From: Coprenecus sp949297365
GTDB taxonomy: Bacteria; Bacteroidota; Bacteroidia; Bacteroidales; UBA932
Assembly (NCBI GenBank): GCA_963931055.1
Contig: OZ006987.1
Span: forward strand, 2,356,001 to 2,420,000
Reading direction: 5' to 3'
DNA length: 64,000 bases
Of the stretch, positions 24,159 to 33,250 are shown one piece after another; within the stretch, counting starts at the first letter, position 1, and the number at the start of each line of letters is the position of its first letter. The position numbers were made by a program, and so were the translations under genes. Under the pieces are notes generated by a model. The model was not told the DNA's origin. It made no database searches and worked only from the letters and a program-made list of their open reading frames with translations.

Positions 24159-25481
24159 ATGTATGCCGGCGGAAAAAGAGTCCGGGTAGTGACTATGGGA
24201 TGCTCGAAGAACCGTGTGGACTCCGAACATCTTCTCAAGCAGCTTTCCGCAGCCGGATATGAGGTGTCTCCCGAGGAGGTGCCGTTGGAGGACGCAGGCG
24301 TGGATATTCTGATTATCAACACCTGCGGCTTTATTCTGGATGCCAAGGAGGAGTCGGTGCAGGCCATACTGGAGGCGGTGGACGCCAAGAAGCGCGGAGT
24401 TATCCGCAAGCTCTATGTGATGGGCTGTCTGTCGGAGAGATACCGGGACGAGCTTCCGGCTGAGATACCCGAGGTGGACGGCTTTTTCGGGGCATTCTCC
24501 ATCGACCCTCTGCTGCGGGAACTGTCGGTGAGGAAGGATCCCGCTCTGGAGACCAGGCGGTATCTCACCACTCCAGAGCATTATGCCTATCTTAAGATAT
24601 CCGAGGGTTGTGACCGTCACTGCTCCTACTGCGCTATTCCCGGCATCCGCGGCCCTCATGTCTCTGTGCCGGAGGAGAAGCTGCTGGACGAGGCCCGCTC
24701 GCTTGCGGACAGTGGAGTGAAGGAACTGATAGTCATCGCTCAGGACACTACCTTCTATGGTCTTGACTTGTACGGACAGAGGCGATTGGGTCGTCTCCTG
24801 ACCGGTCTCAATGATATTCCCGGGATAGAATGGATCAGACTGCTGTATGCCTATCCGGCGGCATTCCCTCAGGATGTGCTGGAAATCATGGCATCTTCCC
24901 CCAAGATGTGCAGGTATCTGGATATACCTCTCCAACATTCGGCGGACTCAGTGCTCAGGGCCATGCGCCGCTCCATAGACGGCAGGCAGACCCGTGCCCT
25001 GGTGGAGAAGTTCCGAAAGGAGGTCCCCGGTATCGTGCTCAGGACCACCATGATGGTGGGGCATCCCGGTGAAGGTGAGGAAGAGTTTGAGGATCTGCTG
25101 TCATTTGTACAGGAGTACCGCTTCGAGCGGTTAGGGGCTTTCGCCTATTCCGAGGAGGAGGGCACCTGGGGGGCACAGAATTTGAAGGATTCGGTACCGG
25201 AGTCCGTCAAGCAGGAGAGACTGGATGAACTGATGGAACTGCAGGCGGATATCTCGCTGAGGTACAATGAAAGCCGTATCGGAAGCGTGGAGAGGGTGCT
25301 GGTGGACTCTGTCTCGGCTGAGGACGGAACTTTCACCGGCAGGACATCCCGGGAGAGTCCGGAGGTGGACGGAGAGGTGATAGTGCAGTGTGCCGGTGAG
25401 TGCCCGGCTCCGGGAACTTTTGTGGATGTCCGGATTACGGGGGCTGACGAGTACGATCTCAGCGGAGAACTGATAAAGTGA
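24159..25481 (+). CDS. rimO: Ribosomal protein S12 methylthiotransferase RimO
   Basis: 440 residues. UPF0004 domain with three cysteines (VVTMGCSKNRVDSE, INTCGFI, VMGCLSERY) for one 4Fe-4S cluster, radical-SAM motif GCDRHCSYCAIP for the second, and a C-terminal TRAM region (VDVRITGADEYDLSGELI). CSKNRVDSEHL and the ISEGCDRHCSYC spacing separate RimO from MiaB. Adds a methylthio group to S12 Asp. Confidence 0.95.
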   Translation: MYAGGKRVRVVTMGCSKNRVDSEHLLKQLSAAGYEVSPEEVPLEDAGVDILIINTCGFILDAKEESVQAILEAVDAKKRGVIRKLYVMGCLSERYRDELPAEIPEVDGFFGAFSIDPLLRELSVRKDPALETRRYLTTPEHYAYLKISEGCDRHCSYCAIPGIRGPHVSVPEEKLLDEARSLADSGVKELIVIAQDTTFYGLDLYGQRRLGRLLTGLNDIPGIEWIRLLYAYPAAFPQDVLEIMASSPKMCRYLDIPLQHSADSVLRAMRRSIDGRQTRALVEKFRKEVPGIVLRTTMMVGHPGEGEEEFEDLLSFVQEYRFERLGAFAYSEEEGTWGAQNLKDSVPESVKQERLDELMELQADISLRYNESRIGSVERVLVDSVSAEDGTFTGRTSRESPEVDGEVIVQCAGECPAPGTFVDVRITGADEYDLSGELIK

Positions 25482-25499
25482 TATTCAAATCTGTGAGAT

Positions 25500-26387
25500 A
25501 TGAGAAAATGGGTGTTTTCAATCCTTCTTCCGATGCTGGCCGTCGTGTCGTGCGGACCGTTGACCTACACGCTGCCCGTCGAGAAGAGAGTTCAGTCTGA
25601 TGCAAACGTGGATTTCGCCGGCGCATTGCCCGGGGTCATGGCTGTTCTTCAGGACGGCAGTGCGGATTCCACGCTTATGTCCGCTCTGGTATGCGGTATG
25701 GCCGAGGGACTGGAAGTGGATCTGGGATTGGATTCCGGCTCGGTGCCGGTGTTTGTCATGAAAGCCGGAGAGGTGGATTTCAGGGACAGTGCTCAGAAAC
25801 AGTATGTCCATGCTCTGACAGGTGTGGATTTCCTGATAGTCGCCGACTCTCTTTCTGTCGGAGAGTTCTCTGTAGAGCATGTACAGGAGCAGGCGTATGT
25901 CCAGAGCCAGTTCCTGAAGCAGACCCAGGTGCGTCTGCCTTATTCGGTAAAGGTACAGGTATTCAATGTGGATTCGCTGCCGCCCGTGGCCGATCTCAGC
26001 GAGTCGGATGTCTTTGAGTGGACGCTTATGGCAGAGTCGGAGATAGCGGACCTGAAGGCTGTAGAGAAAGTCAACAGTGAACTGGATGAATATTTCAGGA
26101 CCATCGGTGTGACGATGGCCGGCGGACTTACTCCCCGCTGGGAGACGGTGAATGTGTCTCTGTATGTGTACGACAACGCGCAGTGGACCGAGGCCTGCCG
26201 GCTGGCTTATCTCTTCGAGTGGGAGAAGGCCATGAATATATGGCTGGAGGAGGCTTCCAGTCCGGATACGAGAAAGGCCGCCTGTGCGGCTTACAACATA
26301 TCGGTGGCCTGTGAGATGCTGGATATGAATGATATGGCGGAGGAGTGGAAGACCCGTTCGGAAAGATTGTTTAACTATAATAGATAA
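25500..26387 (+). CDS. DUF6340-like lipoprotein
   Basis: 295 residues with a lipoprotein signal: hydrophobic run after MRKW and lipobox VVSC near residue 19. The mature part begins GPLTYTLPVEKRVQSD and ends with helical repeats around AYLFEWEKAMNIWLEEASSPDTRKAACAAYNISVACEMLDMNDMAEEW, a TPR-like pair. I believe this is the Bacteroidetes family DUF6340. Cell-envelope location likely; role unknown. Confidence 0.65.
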   Translation: MRKWVFSILLPMLAVVSCGPLTYTLPVEKRVQSDANVDFAGALPGVMAVLQDGSADSTLMSALVCGMAEGLEVDLGLDSGSVPVFVMKAGEVDFRDSAQKQYVHALTGVDFLIVADSLSVGEFSVEHVQEQAYVQSQFLKQTQVRLPYSVKVQVFNVDSLPPVADLSESDVFEWTLMAESEIADLKAVEKVNSELDEYFRTIGVTMAGGLTPRWETVNVSLYVYDNAQWTEACRLAYLFEWEKAMNIWLEEASSPDTRKAACAAYNISVACEMLDMNDMAEEWKTRSERLFNYNR

Positions 26388-26395
26388 GATCGATT

Positions 26396-27280
26396 ATGAT
26401 GCTGTCCATGACCGGATACGGCAAGTCCGAAGTTACGTCCGGCAACAAGAAATATACTGTGGAGATACGCTCGCTCAACGGCAAGAGCAGCGACATCTCG
26501 CTCAAGTCCTCATTTCTGCCAAAGGATAAGGAACTGGAATACAGGCAATACCTTACCCGCCGTCTGGTGAGGGGCAATATAGATGTCTTTCTGACCTCGG
26601 AGGTTGTCTCGGGCTCTGAGGCCCGCAGGATAAACAGAGAGGTGTTCAGGGACTATTTCAGTCAGATGGCAGATATAGTGTCGTCTTTGGAACTGGACAG
26701 CAAGGAGGACTGTATGTCATCCGTGCTGGTGTCCTCCGTGCTCCGTATGCCCGACGTCGTGTCTGCCGACAAGGAAGAGATGACTGATGAGGACATATCG
26801 GCTCTTGACAGGGCTTTGGAGGAGGCGGTGGACGCTCTTGTGGCTTTCCGTACACGGGAGGGGGATGTGCTTCGGACTGACCTGCTTATCCGTGTGGACA
26901 ATATAGAACGCATCCTGGCTGAGGCCGAGGTCTTTGAGACCGAGAGGGTACCGGCTATCCGTCAGAAGATACTCTCCAGAATGGAGGAACTGTCCCTGAT
27001 GCCGGACCATGACCGGCTGGAGCAGGAGATGATATTTTATCTTGAGAAGCTGGATGTCAACGAGGAAAAGGTCCGGCTCCGTCAGCACTGCCGTTACTTT
27101 CGCGACACGATGGACGCGGAGGAGTGCCCCGGCAAGAAACTGGGATTCATAGCACAGGAGATGGGCCGCGAGATCAACACCCTCGGCTCCAAGTCCAACC
27201 ACGCCGGGATGCAGAAATGCGTCGTCCGCATGAAGGATGAGCTGGAAAAGATAAAGGAGCAGGTCCTGAACGTCCTGTAA
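26396..27280 (+). CDS. yicC: YicC family endoribonuclease-like protein
   Basis: 294 residues. N-terminal LSMTGYGKSEV and VEIRSLNGKSSDISLKSSF match the YicC N-terminal domain; the C-terminus (GKKLGFIAQEMGREINTLGSKSNHAGMQKCVVRMKDELEKIKEQVLNV) is the DUF1732 signature. E. coli YicC is an RNA-processing endoribonuclease. Ends the long operon, followed by a terminator. Confidence 0.92.
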   Translation: MMLSMTGYGKSEVTSGNKKYTVEIRSLNGKSSDISLKSSFLPKDKELEYRQYLTRRLVRGNIDVFLTSEVVSGSEARRINREVFRDYFSQMADIVSSLELDSKEDCMSSVLVSSVLRMPDVVSADKEEMTDEDISALDRALEEAVDALVAFRTREGDVLRTDLLIRVDNIERILAEAEVFETERVPAIRQKILSRMEELSLMPDHDRLEQEMIFYLEKLDVNEEKVRLRQHCRYFRDTMDAEECPGKKLGFIAQEMGREINTLGSKSNHAGMQKCVVRMKDELEKIKEQVLNVL

Positions 27281-27305
27281 AGCACTGGATGTCATAATGG
27301 TTTGA

Positions 27306-27345
27306 AATCATCGCAGAGAGTTGTAGGCTCTGTGGTGATTTTTTT
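27306..27345 (+). terminator. Rho-independent terminator after yicC
   Basis: AATCATCGCAGAG (27306-27318) pairs with CTCTGTGGTGATT (27328-27340, two G-T pairs), followed by a T-run to 27345. Confidence 0.85.
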
Positions 27346-27379
27346 GTACGTCTGTAATAATATTTTGCAGAGAACTTTC

Positions 27380-27387
27380 TATCTTTG
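27380..27387 (+). promoter_or_regulatory. Promoter -7 box for glnS
   Basis: TATCTTTG, 23 bp upstream of the ATG at 27411. Confidence 0.65.
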
Positions 27388-27410
27388 TCAATTGTTAAAA
27401 TACAGTGAAG

Positions 27411-29117
27411 ATGGAAGACTTGAACAAGCAGCAGAGCGCGGCGGAAGAGACCGTGCAGAAGAATTTCCTGGAAGAGATTATTGAGAATGACCTGGCTTCG
27501 GGCAGGGTGGAGTCGGTGATGACCCGGTTCCCGCCGGAACCGAATGGTTATCTGCATATAGGCCATGCCAAGAGCATCTGCCTCAATTTCGGCCTGGCTC
27601 AGAAATACGGCGGCAGGACCAATCTCCGCTTTGACGACACCAACCCCGTGAAGGAGGACACCGAGTACGTGGACTCCATCAAGGAAGACATCAAATGGCT
27701 GGGCTTCAACTGGGCCGGTGAGTATTATGCCTCCGACTATTTCCAGCAGCTCTATGACTGGGCTGTGGAGCTCATCAAGAAGGGTCTGGCATATGTGGAT
27801 GACCAGACTCAGGAAGAGATACGCGCCAATCGCGGTACCGTACAGCAGCCCGGTGTGGACAGCCCCTGGAGAAACCGCAGTGTGGAGGAGAACCTGGACC
27901 TGTTCGAGCGGATGAAGAACGGGGAGTTCCCCGACGGCTCCAAGGTGCTCAGAGCCAAGATCGACATGGCCCATCCGAACATGATGTTCCGTGACCCCCT
28001 GATGTACCGCATCATCCACGCCTCGCACCACCGTACCGGGGACAAATGGTGCATCTACCCGATGTACGACTATGCCCACGGACAGTGCGACTCGATAGAG
28101 CACATCACCCACTCGATATGCACTCTGGAGTTCGACGTTCATCGTCCGCTCTATGACTGGTTCATCGAGCAGCTGGGCATCTTCCCCTCGCATCAATACG
28201 AATTTGCCCGCCTGAACCTCACCTACACCGTCATGAGCAAGCGCAAGCTGCTGGAACTGGTGCGCAACGGCTTCGTCAGCGGCTGGGACGACCCCCGAAT
28301 GCCGACCATTTGCGGTATCCGCCGCCGCGGCTATACTCCTGAGAGCATCCGCAACTTCGCCGAGAAGGTGGGAGTGGCCAAGAGGGACAACCTCATCGAC
28401 CTTTCGCTCCTGGAGTGGTGCCTGCGCGAGGACCTGAACAAACGCTCCAACCGCTATATGGTGGTCACCGACCCCGTCAAGCTGGTCATCACCAACTGGA
28501 ACGACGGCGAGTGCAGCGCGGCCACAGAGGTGGAGACCGGCCGCACCGAATACTGCACCGCACCTAAGAATCCCGAGGACCCCGAGGCAGGGCAGAGGAC
28601 CATCCTTTTCGGCAGGGAGCTTTACATCGAGCGGGCCGACTTCATGGAAGAGCCTCCCAAGAAGTTCTTCCGTCTGCGTCCGGGCGGAGAGGTGCGCCTG
28701 AAATATTCCTACATCATCAAGTGCGAGGAGGTGGTAAAGGACGCCGAGGGCAATATCACCGAGATCCGCTGCACCTACGACCCCACAACGAAGCCAGGCA
28801 GCGGCACCTGGCGTTCTGTCAAGGGCACGATTCACTGGGTCAACGCCACTCAGTGCGAGAAGGTCCGCCTGAGACTCTACGACCGGCTCTTCACCGAGGC
28901 CGACATGAGCGGCATCCCCGAAGGCAAGGACTACAAGGCTTATCTGAATCCCGATTCGCTCAAGGAGGTGGACGCTCTCGCCGAACCCGGCCTGCTGGAG
29001 GACGCATCGGGCATCGCCGTGCAGTTCGAGCGCAACGGCTACTACATCAAGGACAAGGACTCTACACCGGAACTGCCGGTATTCAACCGAGCCACCGGAC
29101 TCAAGAGCAGTTTCTAA
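27411..29117 (+). CDS. glnS: Glutamine--tRNA ligase
   Basis: 568 residues starting MEDLNKQQ at 27411 (the frame can be opened by a GTG six bases earlier). Class I signature EPNGYLHIGHAKS (HIGH) near residue 42 and YTVMSKRKL (KMSKS variant) near 276. FDDTNPVKED and YDYAHGQCDSIEHITHSICTLEF are characteristic of GlnRS/GluRS2. The C-terminal anticodon-binding beta-barrels include FRLRPGGEVRLKYSYIIKC. Codons are strongly biased to C/G endings, consistent with high expression. Confidence 0.96.
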   Translation: MEDLNKQQSAAEETVQKNFLEEIIENDLASGRVESVMTRFPPEPNGYLHIGHAKSICLNFGLAQKYGGRTNLRFDDTNPVKEDTEYVDSIKEDIKWLGFNWAGEYYASDYFQQLYDWAVELIKKGLAYVDDQTQEEIRANRGTVQQPGVDSPWRNRSVEENLDLFERMKNGEFPDGSKVLRAKIDMAHPNMMFRDPLMYRIIHASHHRTGDKWCIYPMYDYAHGQCDSIEHITHSICTLEFDVHRPLYDWFIEQLGIFPSHQYEFARLNLTYTVMSKRKLLELVRNGFVSGWDDPRMPTICGIRRRGYTPESIRNFAEKVGVAKRDNLIDLSLLEWCLREDLNKRSNRYMVVTDPVKLVITNWNDGECSAATEVETGRTEYCTAPKNPEDPEAGQRTILFGRELYIERADFMEEPPKKFFRLRPGGEVRLKYSYIIKCEEVVKDAEGNITEIRCTYDPTTKPGSGTWRSVKGTIHWVNATQCEKVRLRLYDRLFTEADMSGIPEGKDYKAYLNPDSLKEVDALAEPGLLEDASGIAVQFERNGYYIKDKDSTPELPVFNRATGLKSSF

Positions 29118-29132
29118 GCCAATAGGAAAGGT

Positions 29133-30455
29133 ATGCTCTGTGTTCTGTCAGCGGTCATAGGACTGTTAGTAGGAGCGGCGGTGGTTTGGATAATTCAGAC
29201 CACTGCCCGTAGGAAGGATGCAGCTCTTTCCGCTAGGGAGTGTCAGGCTCTCCAGGAACAGCTGAATGTTGCCGGAGCAGACCTGAAAGTGGCCCAGGCA
29301 AGGGCGCAGATGCTCGAAAACAGCCTGGAAGAGCAGAAGGAGGCCCGTAAGGCGGAGGCAGAGGCCATGCGCCGCGAGTATGACGAGAAACTCCAGAAGA
29401 TGGTGCTGACATTCAAGGACTCTGCTGCCGAGATTCTCAAGGAGAAGTCCCGTGATCTGTCAGCTGTCAACTCCGAGCAGATAAAGAATATTCTGGATCC
29501 TCTGGGCAAGAAGATGGAGGAGTTCCGCCGCGCAGTTGAGGACTCCAAGGAGAAATCCTTGAAAAACAGCGCGTCCATAGAGCAGCAGATCCGCTCGATG
29601 ATGGAACAGACCGCAGCTGTCGGCAAGCAGGCGGACAATCTGGCAACGGCCCTCCGCTCCAATAACAAGGCTGTCGGTAATTGGGGGGAGGTCATCCTTC
29701 TCAATCTTCTCGAGGGGATGGGCTTGCAGGAGGGAAAGGATTATGTGAAGCAGGAGACGATCAAGGATGTGGACGGTCGGACAGTCCTGTCCGATGAGAA
29801 CGGTCGGAGACTCGTGCCGGACGTTGTGCTTTATCTTCCGGAGAACAAGGCGGTAGTCATCGATTCCAAGGTGTCTCTGGACGGATACATCGACTACAGC
29901 AACAGTACGGATGATGCCGGTCGGGCTGTCGCACTGGCGTCTCACCGCAGGAGTGTGGAGGCTCACGTAAAAGAACTTTCCGACAAGAATTACAGTCAGT
30001 ATATCCGTCAGACCGGCCGTGATTCGCTGGACTATGTGGTGATGTTCGTGCCCAACGAGGGGGCTTTCCAGCTGTATTATCAGAATTTCCGCGAGGACTG
30101 GCACAAGGCATTTGACAAGAGAATAATCATCACCGGAGAGTCGAATCTCTTCGCCATGCTGAAAATTATCGAGAATACCTGGGTAAGGGTTAATCAGCAG
30201 AAAAATACCGAGGAGGTGATGCGTCTGGCCTCGGAGCTTCTGGACAGGGTAGGGAAGTTCGCCAATACCTTTGATGACGTGGGAGTTGTCCTGGACAAGG
30301 CTACCGCTAAGTTCGAGGAGGCCCGCAGGGTGCTTTCCGGACGAGTCTCCGTGGTGTCAACTGCCAAAAAACTGGAGAAAAAGGGAGTGCAGGTGAAGGG
30401 CTCGTTCCATGCTGCGCTGTTAGGTGAAAGCATTGAGGATGACTCTGATGCATAG
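29133..30455 (+). CDS. rmuC: DNA recombination protein RmuC
   Basis: 440 residues. One N-terminal membrane helix (AVIGLLVGAAVVWIIQ), a long coiled coil (about residues 30-170, rich in Q/E/K/A) and the RmuC nuclease-like domain with NNKAVGNWGEVILLNLLEGMGLQEGKDY, PDVVLYLPENKAVVIDSKVSL (D...DSK, PD-(D/E)XK-like) and YVVMFVPNEGAF. Limits recombination at inverted repeats in E. coli. Confidence 0.94.
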   Translation: MLCVLSAVIGLLVGAAVVWIIQTTARRKDAALSARECQALQEQLNVAGADLKVAQARAQMLENSLEEQKEARKAEAEAMRREYDEKLQKMVLTFKDSAAEILKEKSRDLSAVNSEQIKNILDPLGKKMEEFRRAVEDSKEKSLKNSASIEQQIRSMMEQTAAVGKQADNLATALRSNNKAVGNWGEVILLNLLEGMGLQEGKDYVKQETIKDVDGRTVLSDENGRRLVPDVVLYLPENKAVVIDSKVSLDGYIDYSNSTDDAGRAVALASHRRSVEAHVKELSDKNYSQYIRQTGRDSLDYVVMFVPNEGAFQLYYQNFREDWHKAFDKRIIITGESNLFAMLKIIENTWVRVNQQKNTEEVMRLASELLDRVGKFANTFDDVGVVLDKATAKFEEARRVLSGRVSVVSTAKKLEKKGVQVKGSFHAALLGESIEDDSDA

Positions 30456-30478
30456 AATAATGTAAATAGTAATAATCA

Positions 30479-30910
30479 ATGAGTATGAAAAGTGTTGTCA
30501 TTATCTGTATAGTTGCCGTCAGCGTGCTGTGTGCGGTGTTGGCAGTGTCCTGCGGTAACAGGCAGAAGAAGTCTGAAACATCAGGGACAGGGGTAGAATC
30601 TCCTTTTACAGTGGAGGATCTGCGTTCCAAACGGCAGGGAATGATACGGGCTGAAGGTACCGGGAAATCGTCATCGGTGGAGATGGCCACTCGGATAGCC
30701 CGCATGAATGCTCTTACAGTGCTGGCCGGAAAACTGTCACCGGCTGATACGGCTGATTATGAGCGTGAGGACGGCAGTAAGGTGCAGAGAACAACGGTTC
30801 AGACACCTGTTGCAGAAGCCGCATTGGTGGACAGGCGCGTTTTCCACGACAAGAAGACCGGCGTGTTTACTGTATGGGTGCTGATTGAGGCCAGTGTGGA
30901 CAATAATTGA
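30479..30910 (+). CDS. LPP20-like small lipoprotein
   Basis: 143 residues; start at 30479 or 30485. Lipobox LAVSC with Cys near 25. After a short linker, IRAEGTGKSSSVEMATRIARMNALTVLAGKL resembles the LPP20/FlgT-like domain in which repeated calls to helical A-R-x-x-A segments occur, ending in a strand GVFTVWVLIEA. Three bases before the outer-membrane gene, so the two are probably co-translated and act together at the outer membrane. Confidence 0.65.
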   Translation: MSMKSVVIICIVAVSVLCAVLAVSCGNRQKKSETSGTGVESPFTVEDLRSKRQGMIRAEGTGKSSSVEMATRIARMNALTVLAGKLSPADTADYEREDGSKVQRTTVQTPVAEAALVDRRVFHDKKTGVFTVWVLIEASVDNN

Positions 30911-30913
30911 GAT

Positions 30914-32023
30914 ATGTGTACTGTGCGAACTGGGCTTGTCTTTGTCTGTCTGTCTGTCTGTCTGTCTGTCGTGCCGTTGGAACTCAGGGGACAGCAGTTG
31001 CTGTGGGACGTGGATCTGAAATTCGGTTTTGACAACCGGGAATATGCGTCTTTGACGACTTCCCCGTCCGGTACTATTTTCGGGGCCATGCTCTCGCCGA
31101 AAGTGGGCTTGGGCTTCGGTGAGGGACATGCCGTCTATGCAGGTGTGGATGCCACCCGGTATTTCGGAAAGTCGGCACCGGCCCTGATGTTTGATTACCT
31201 GCTGTACTATCAGTATGACGGAGATCGTTTTAAAGTCAATGCTGGAGCATTCCCCAGAAAACGTATGACGGGCTATTACCCTGAGGCGTTCTTTGATGAC
31301 CGTTTTTTCTTTGACGGCAGCCTGGAAGGAGCCCTGTTGAGCTATACGGGGAATTACTGGCGTATGGAAGGAGCAGTGGACTGGGTCGGCCTTATGGATG
31401 AGGATACCAGGGAGCAGTTTCTGGTGTATTCGTATGGATGTTTCGGAGTTCCGTGGCTGAGTCTGTCCTACAGCTTCATGATGAATCACTATGCCAACAC
31501 CTCCTCATTCAGCGGCGGGGTAGTGGACAATGTCTGGATTTATCCGCATCTGACCTCGGATGTGTCGGAGTTTTTGCCGCAGAGGATGAACCTGGCTTTG
31601 CGGGCCGGCTGGATGCAGACCTTCCAGAATGACCGGTACAGGAAGCAGGGCTATGTCCTGCCCGGAGGTTTTCAAGGCGAAGTGGAGTTCGGGTATTACG
31701 GCTTCGGAGTACGCAATACGGTCTATACGGGAAAGAACCTGATGCCGTTCTACGGTACCGAGGATATCGAGGGCAACCTCTACGGCAGCGGTCTGTATTA
31801 CGGAGATGTGTTCTACAGTACGGATTCGGGTATCTACAACCGTCTGGAGATCTCGTATAAATACGACTTCAGGGACTTCCTGAGTCTGAAAGTGGCATCA
31901 GTACATCATTATGACGGGTACGGCTGGGGCTGGCAGCAGCTGATACAGCTGGTGGTAAATCTCAACAATTTTCAGTTCCCGGTCAAGTCCAAGGCAGATA
32001 CTCCGCGTCCTCATCACAGATAG
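30914..32023 (+). CDS. Putative outer-membrane beta-barrel protein with tetranucleotide repeat in the signal peptide
   Basis: 369 residues. Signal peptide MCTVRTGLVFVCLSVCLSVV, cut about residue 27 (LRGQ|Q). The mature part alternates hydrophobic/polar residues with many Tyr, Trp and Gly (for example WRMEGAVDWVGLMDEDT, LRAGWMQTFQND, LEISYKYDFRDF), typical of a 14-18-stranded barrel; VYTGKNLMPFYG hints at a porin. I cannot assign a family. Codons 10-19 are made of seven TGTC units, so slippage by one unit would shift the frame and silence the protein. A lipoprotein precedes it by three bases; the HD/UDG gene follows by three bases. Confidence 0.65.
   Translation: MCTVRTGLVFVCLSVCLSVVPLELRGQQLLWDVDLKFGFDNREYASLTTSPSGTIFGAMLSPKVGLGFGEGHAVYAGVDATRYFGKSAPALMFDYLLYYQYDGDRFKVNAGAFPRKRMTGYYPEAFFDDRFFFDGSLEGALLSYTGNYWRMEGAVDWVGLMDEDTREQFLVYSYGCFGVPWLSLSYSFMMNHYANTSSFSGGVVDNVWIYPHLTSDVSEFLPQRMNLALRAGWMQTFQNDRYRKQGYVLPGGFQGEVEFGYYGFGVRNTVYTGKNLMPFYGTEDIEGNLYGSGLYYGDVFYSTDSGIYNRLEISYKYDFRDFLSLKVASVHHYDGYGWGWQQLIQLVVNLNNFQFPVKSKADTPRPHHR
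30943..30970 (+). repeat. (TGTC)7 tetranucleotide tract inside a coding region
   Basis: Seven uninterrupted TGTC units, beginning 30 bp after the start codon at 30914. A unit of four changes the frame with each gain or loss, the classic arrangement of phase-variable contingency genes. Confidence 0.95.
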
Positions 32024-32026
32024 GCC

Positions 32027-33241
32027 ATGCATAAGTCCTTTATACCCGAAGTATCCCGGTCTTTGCAACAGTACGTGACAGAAAACATCCTGCCCCGGTA
32101 TGACAGTTACGACAAGGCTCATTCGCGCAGGCATATACAGTCGGTTATAGAACAGAGTATGGAGATATTCCGCAAACTTTCTGCCGGACAGATGGACGGA
32201 GGCCGCCGGTATGACCTGAATCCGGACATGGTATATGCGATAGCGGCTTACCATGATATCGGAATATGTGAGGGCAGAGAGTCTCACCATTTGGTTTCCG
32301 GCCGTATGCTGGAGGCCGATACGGCTTTGTGCCGGTGGTTTTCTCCGGAGCAGATTCACGTGATGAGGGAGGCGGTGGAGGATCACCGCTCGTCCAACAA
32401 AAGCTGGCCGCGCTCCATCTATGGCCGGATAGTCTCCGAAGCCGACAAGGTGATAGACTTCGATACGGTATTCTCCCGTGCCATACTTTACGCCAGGGCC
32501 AACTGTCCGGAGATGACCGATGAGGAGATATTTCGCAAGAGTTACGGCCATCTGCTGGACAAATACGGGGACGGAGGCTATATGCGCCTGCAGTTCCCGG
32601 ACTCGCCTAACGCAGTGAGACTGGCCGACTTGCGGGAGAAACTGCGGGATGAGGAACTGATGCGCCGGGAGTTCCCGCTGTTCGAGGTGCATCCCCTGCG
32701 GCCTTTCGTGCCGGACAATGCCCGTGTCCTGCTGCTGGGCTCTTTCCCTCCGCCTCACGCTAGATGGTCGATGGAGTTTTTCTACCCGAATTTCCAGAAC
32801 GATATGTGGCGTATCATGGGCCTGCTCTTCTATGGAGACAAGGAGTATTTTGTGGTATCGGGTCAGAAGCGTTTCGACTATGACAGGGTGGTGGATTTCT
32901 GCCGCCGGGAGGGTGTCGCCCTGTACGATGCCGCCTATATGGTCAAGCGCCTGCGCGGCAATGCCTCCGACAACTTCCTGAAAATCATAGAACCCACGGA
33001 TATTCAGTCGCTGCTCTCGTCCATGCCCTCCTGCAGTGCCGTAGTATCCACCGGCGGCAAGTCGGCTGAGCAGATAGCATCCGTCCTCGACGTGCCTGTG
33101 CCCGCTGTCGGCGGCTCCGTGCAGTTTACCCTGCAGCCTTCACAGCGCACGGTCACATTCCACCGAATGCCCTCGTCTTCCCGCGCATATCCCATGTCTC
33201 TTGACAGGAAAGCCGCCGCTTACTCCTCCGTCCTTTTGTGA
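32027..33241 (+). CDS. HD-domain phosphohydrolase fused to a uracil-DNA glycosylase family domain
   Basis: 404 residues with two parts. Residues about 1-200 form an HD domain: KAHSRRHIQSVIEQSMEI supplies the first His, YAIAAYHDIGI gives the HD pair, and GRIVSEADKVIDFD the last Asp. Residues about 235-400 form a uracil-DNA glycosylase superfamily domain with RVLLLGSFPPPHARWSMEFFYPNFQNDMWRI (the GSFPP motif and N-D-M-W loop), AYMVKRLRGNASDNFLKII, and CSAVVSTGGKSAEQI. The UDG type is like stand-alone Bacteroidetes glycosylases that remove deaminated bases. A fusion of nucleotide hydrolase-like and base-excision domains is unusual. Confidence 0.8.
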   Translation: MHKSFIPEVSRSLQQYVTENILPRYDSYDKAHSRRHIQSVIEQSMEIFRKLSAGQMDGGRRYDLNPDMVYAIAAYHDIGICEGRESHHLVSGRMLEADTALCRWFSPEQIHVMREAVEDHRSSNKSWPRSIYGRIVSEADKVIDFDTVFSRAILYARANCPEMTDEEIFRKSYGHLLDKYGDGGYMRLQFPDSPNAVRLADLREKLRDEELMRREFPLFEVHPLRPFVPDNARVLLLGSFPPPHARWSMEFFYPNFQNDMWRIMGLLFYGDKEYFVVSGQKRFDYDRVVDFCRREGVALYDAAYMVKRLRGNASDNFLKIIEPTDIQSLLSSMPSCSAVVSTGGKSAEQIASVLDVPVPAVGGSVQFTLQPSQRTVTFHRMPSSSRAYPMSLDRKAAAYSSVLL

Positions 33242-33250
33242 TTGTCGCAG

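Noticed and set aside
27174..28835. 553-codon minus-strand ORF opposite glnS and yicC
   Set aside because: Shadow of GC-rich glnS codons; no domain, no promoter, and the plus-strand gene has all GlnRS motifs.
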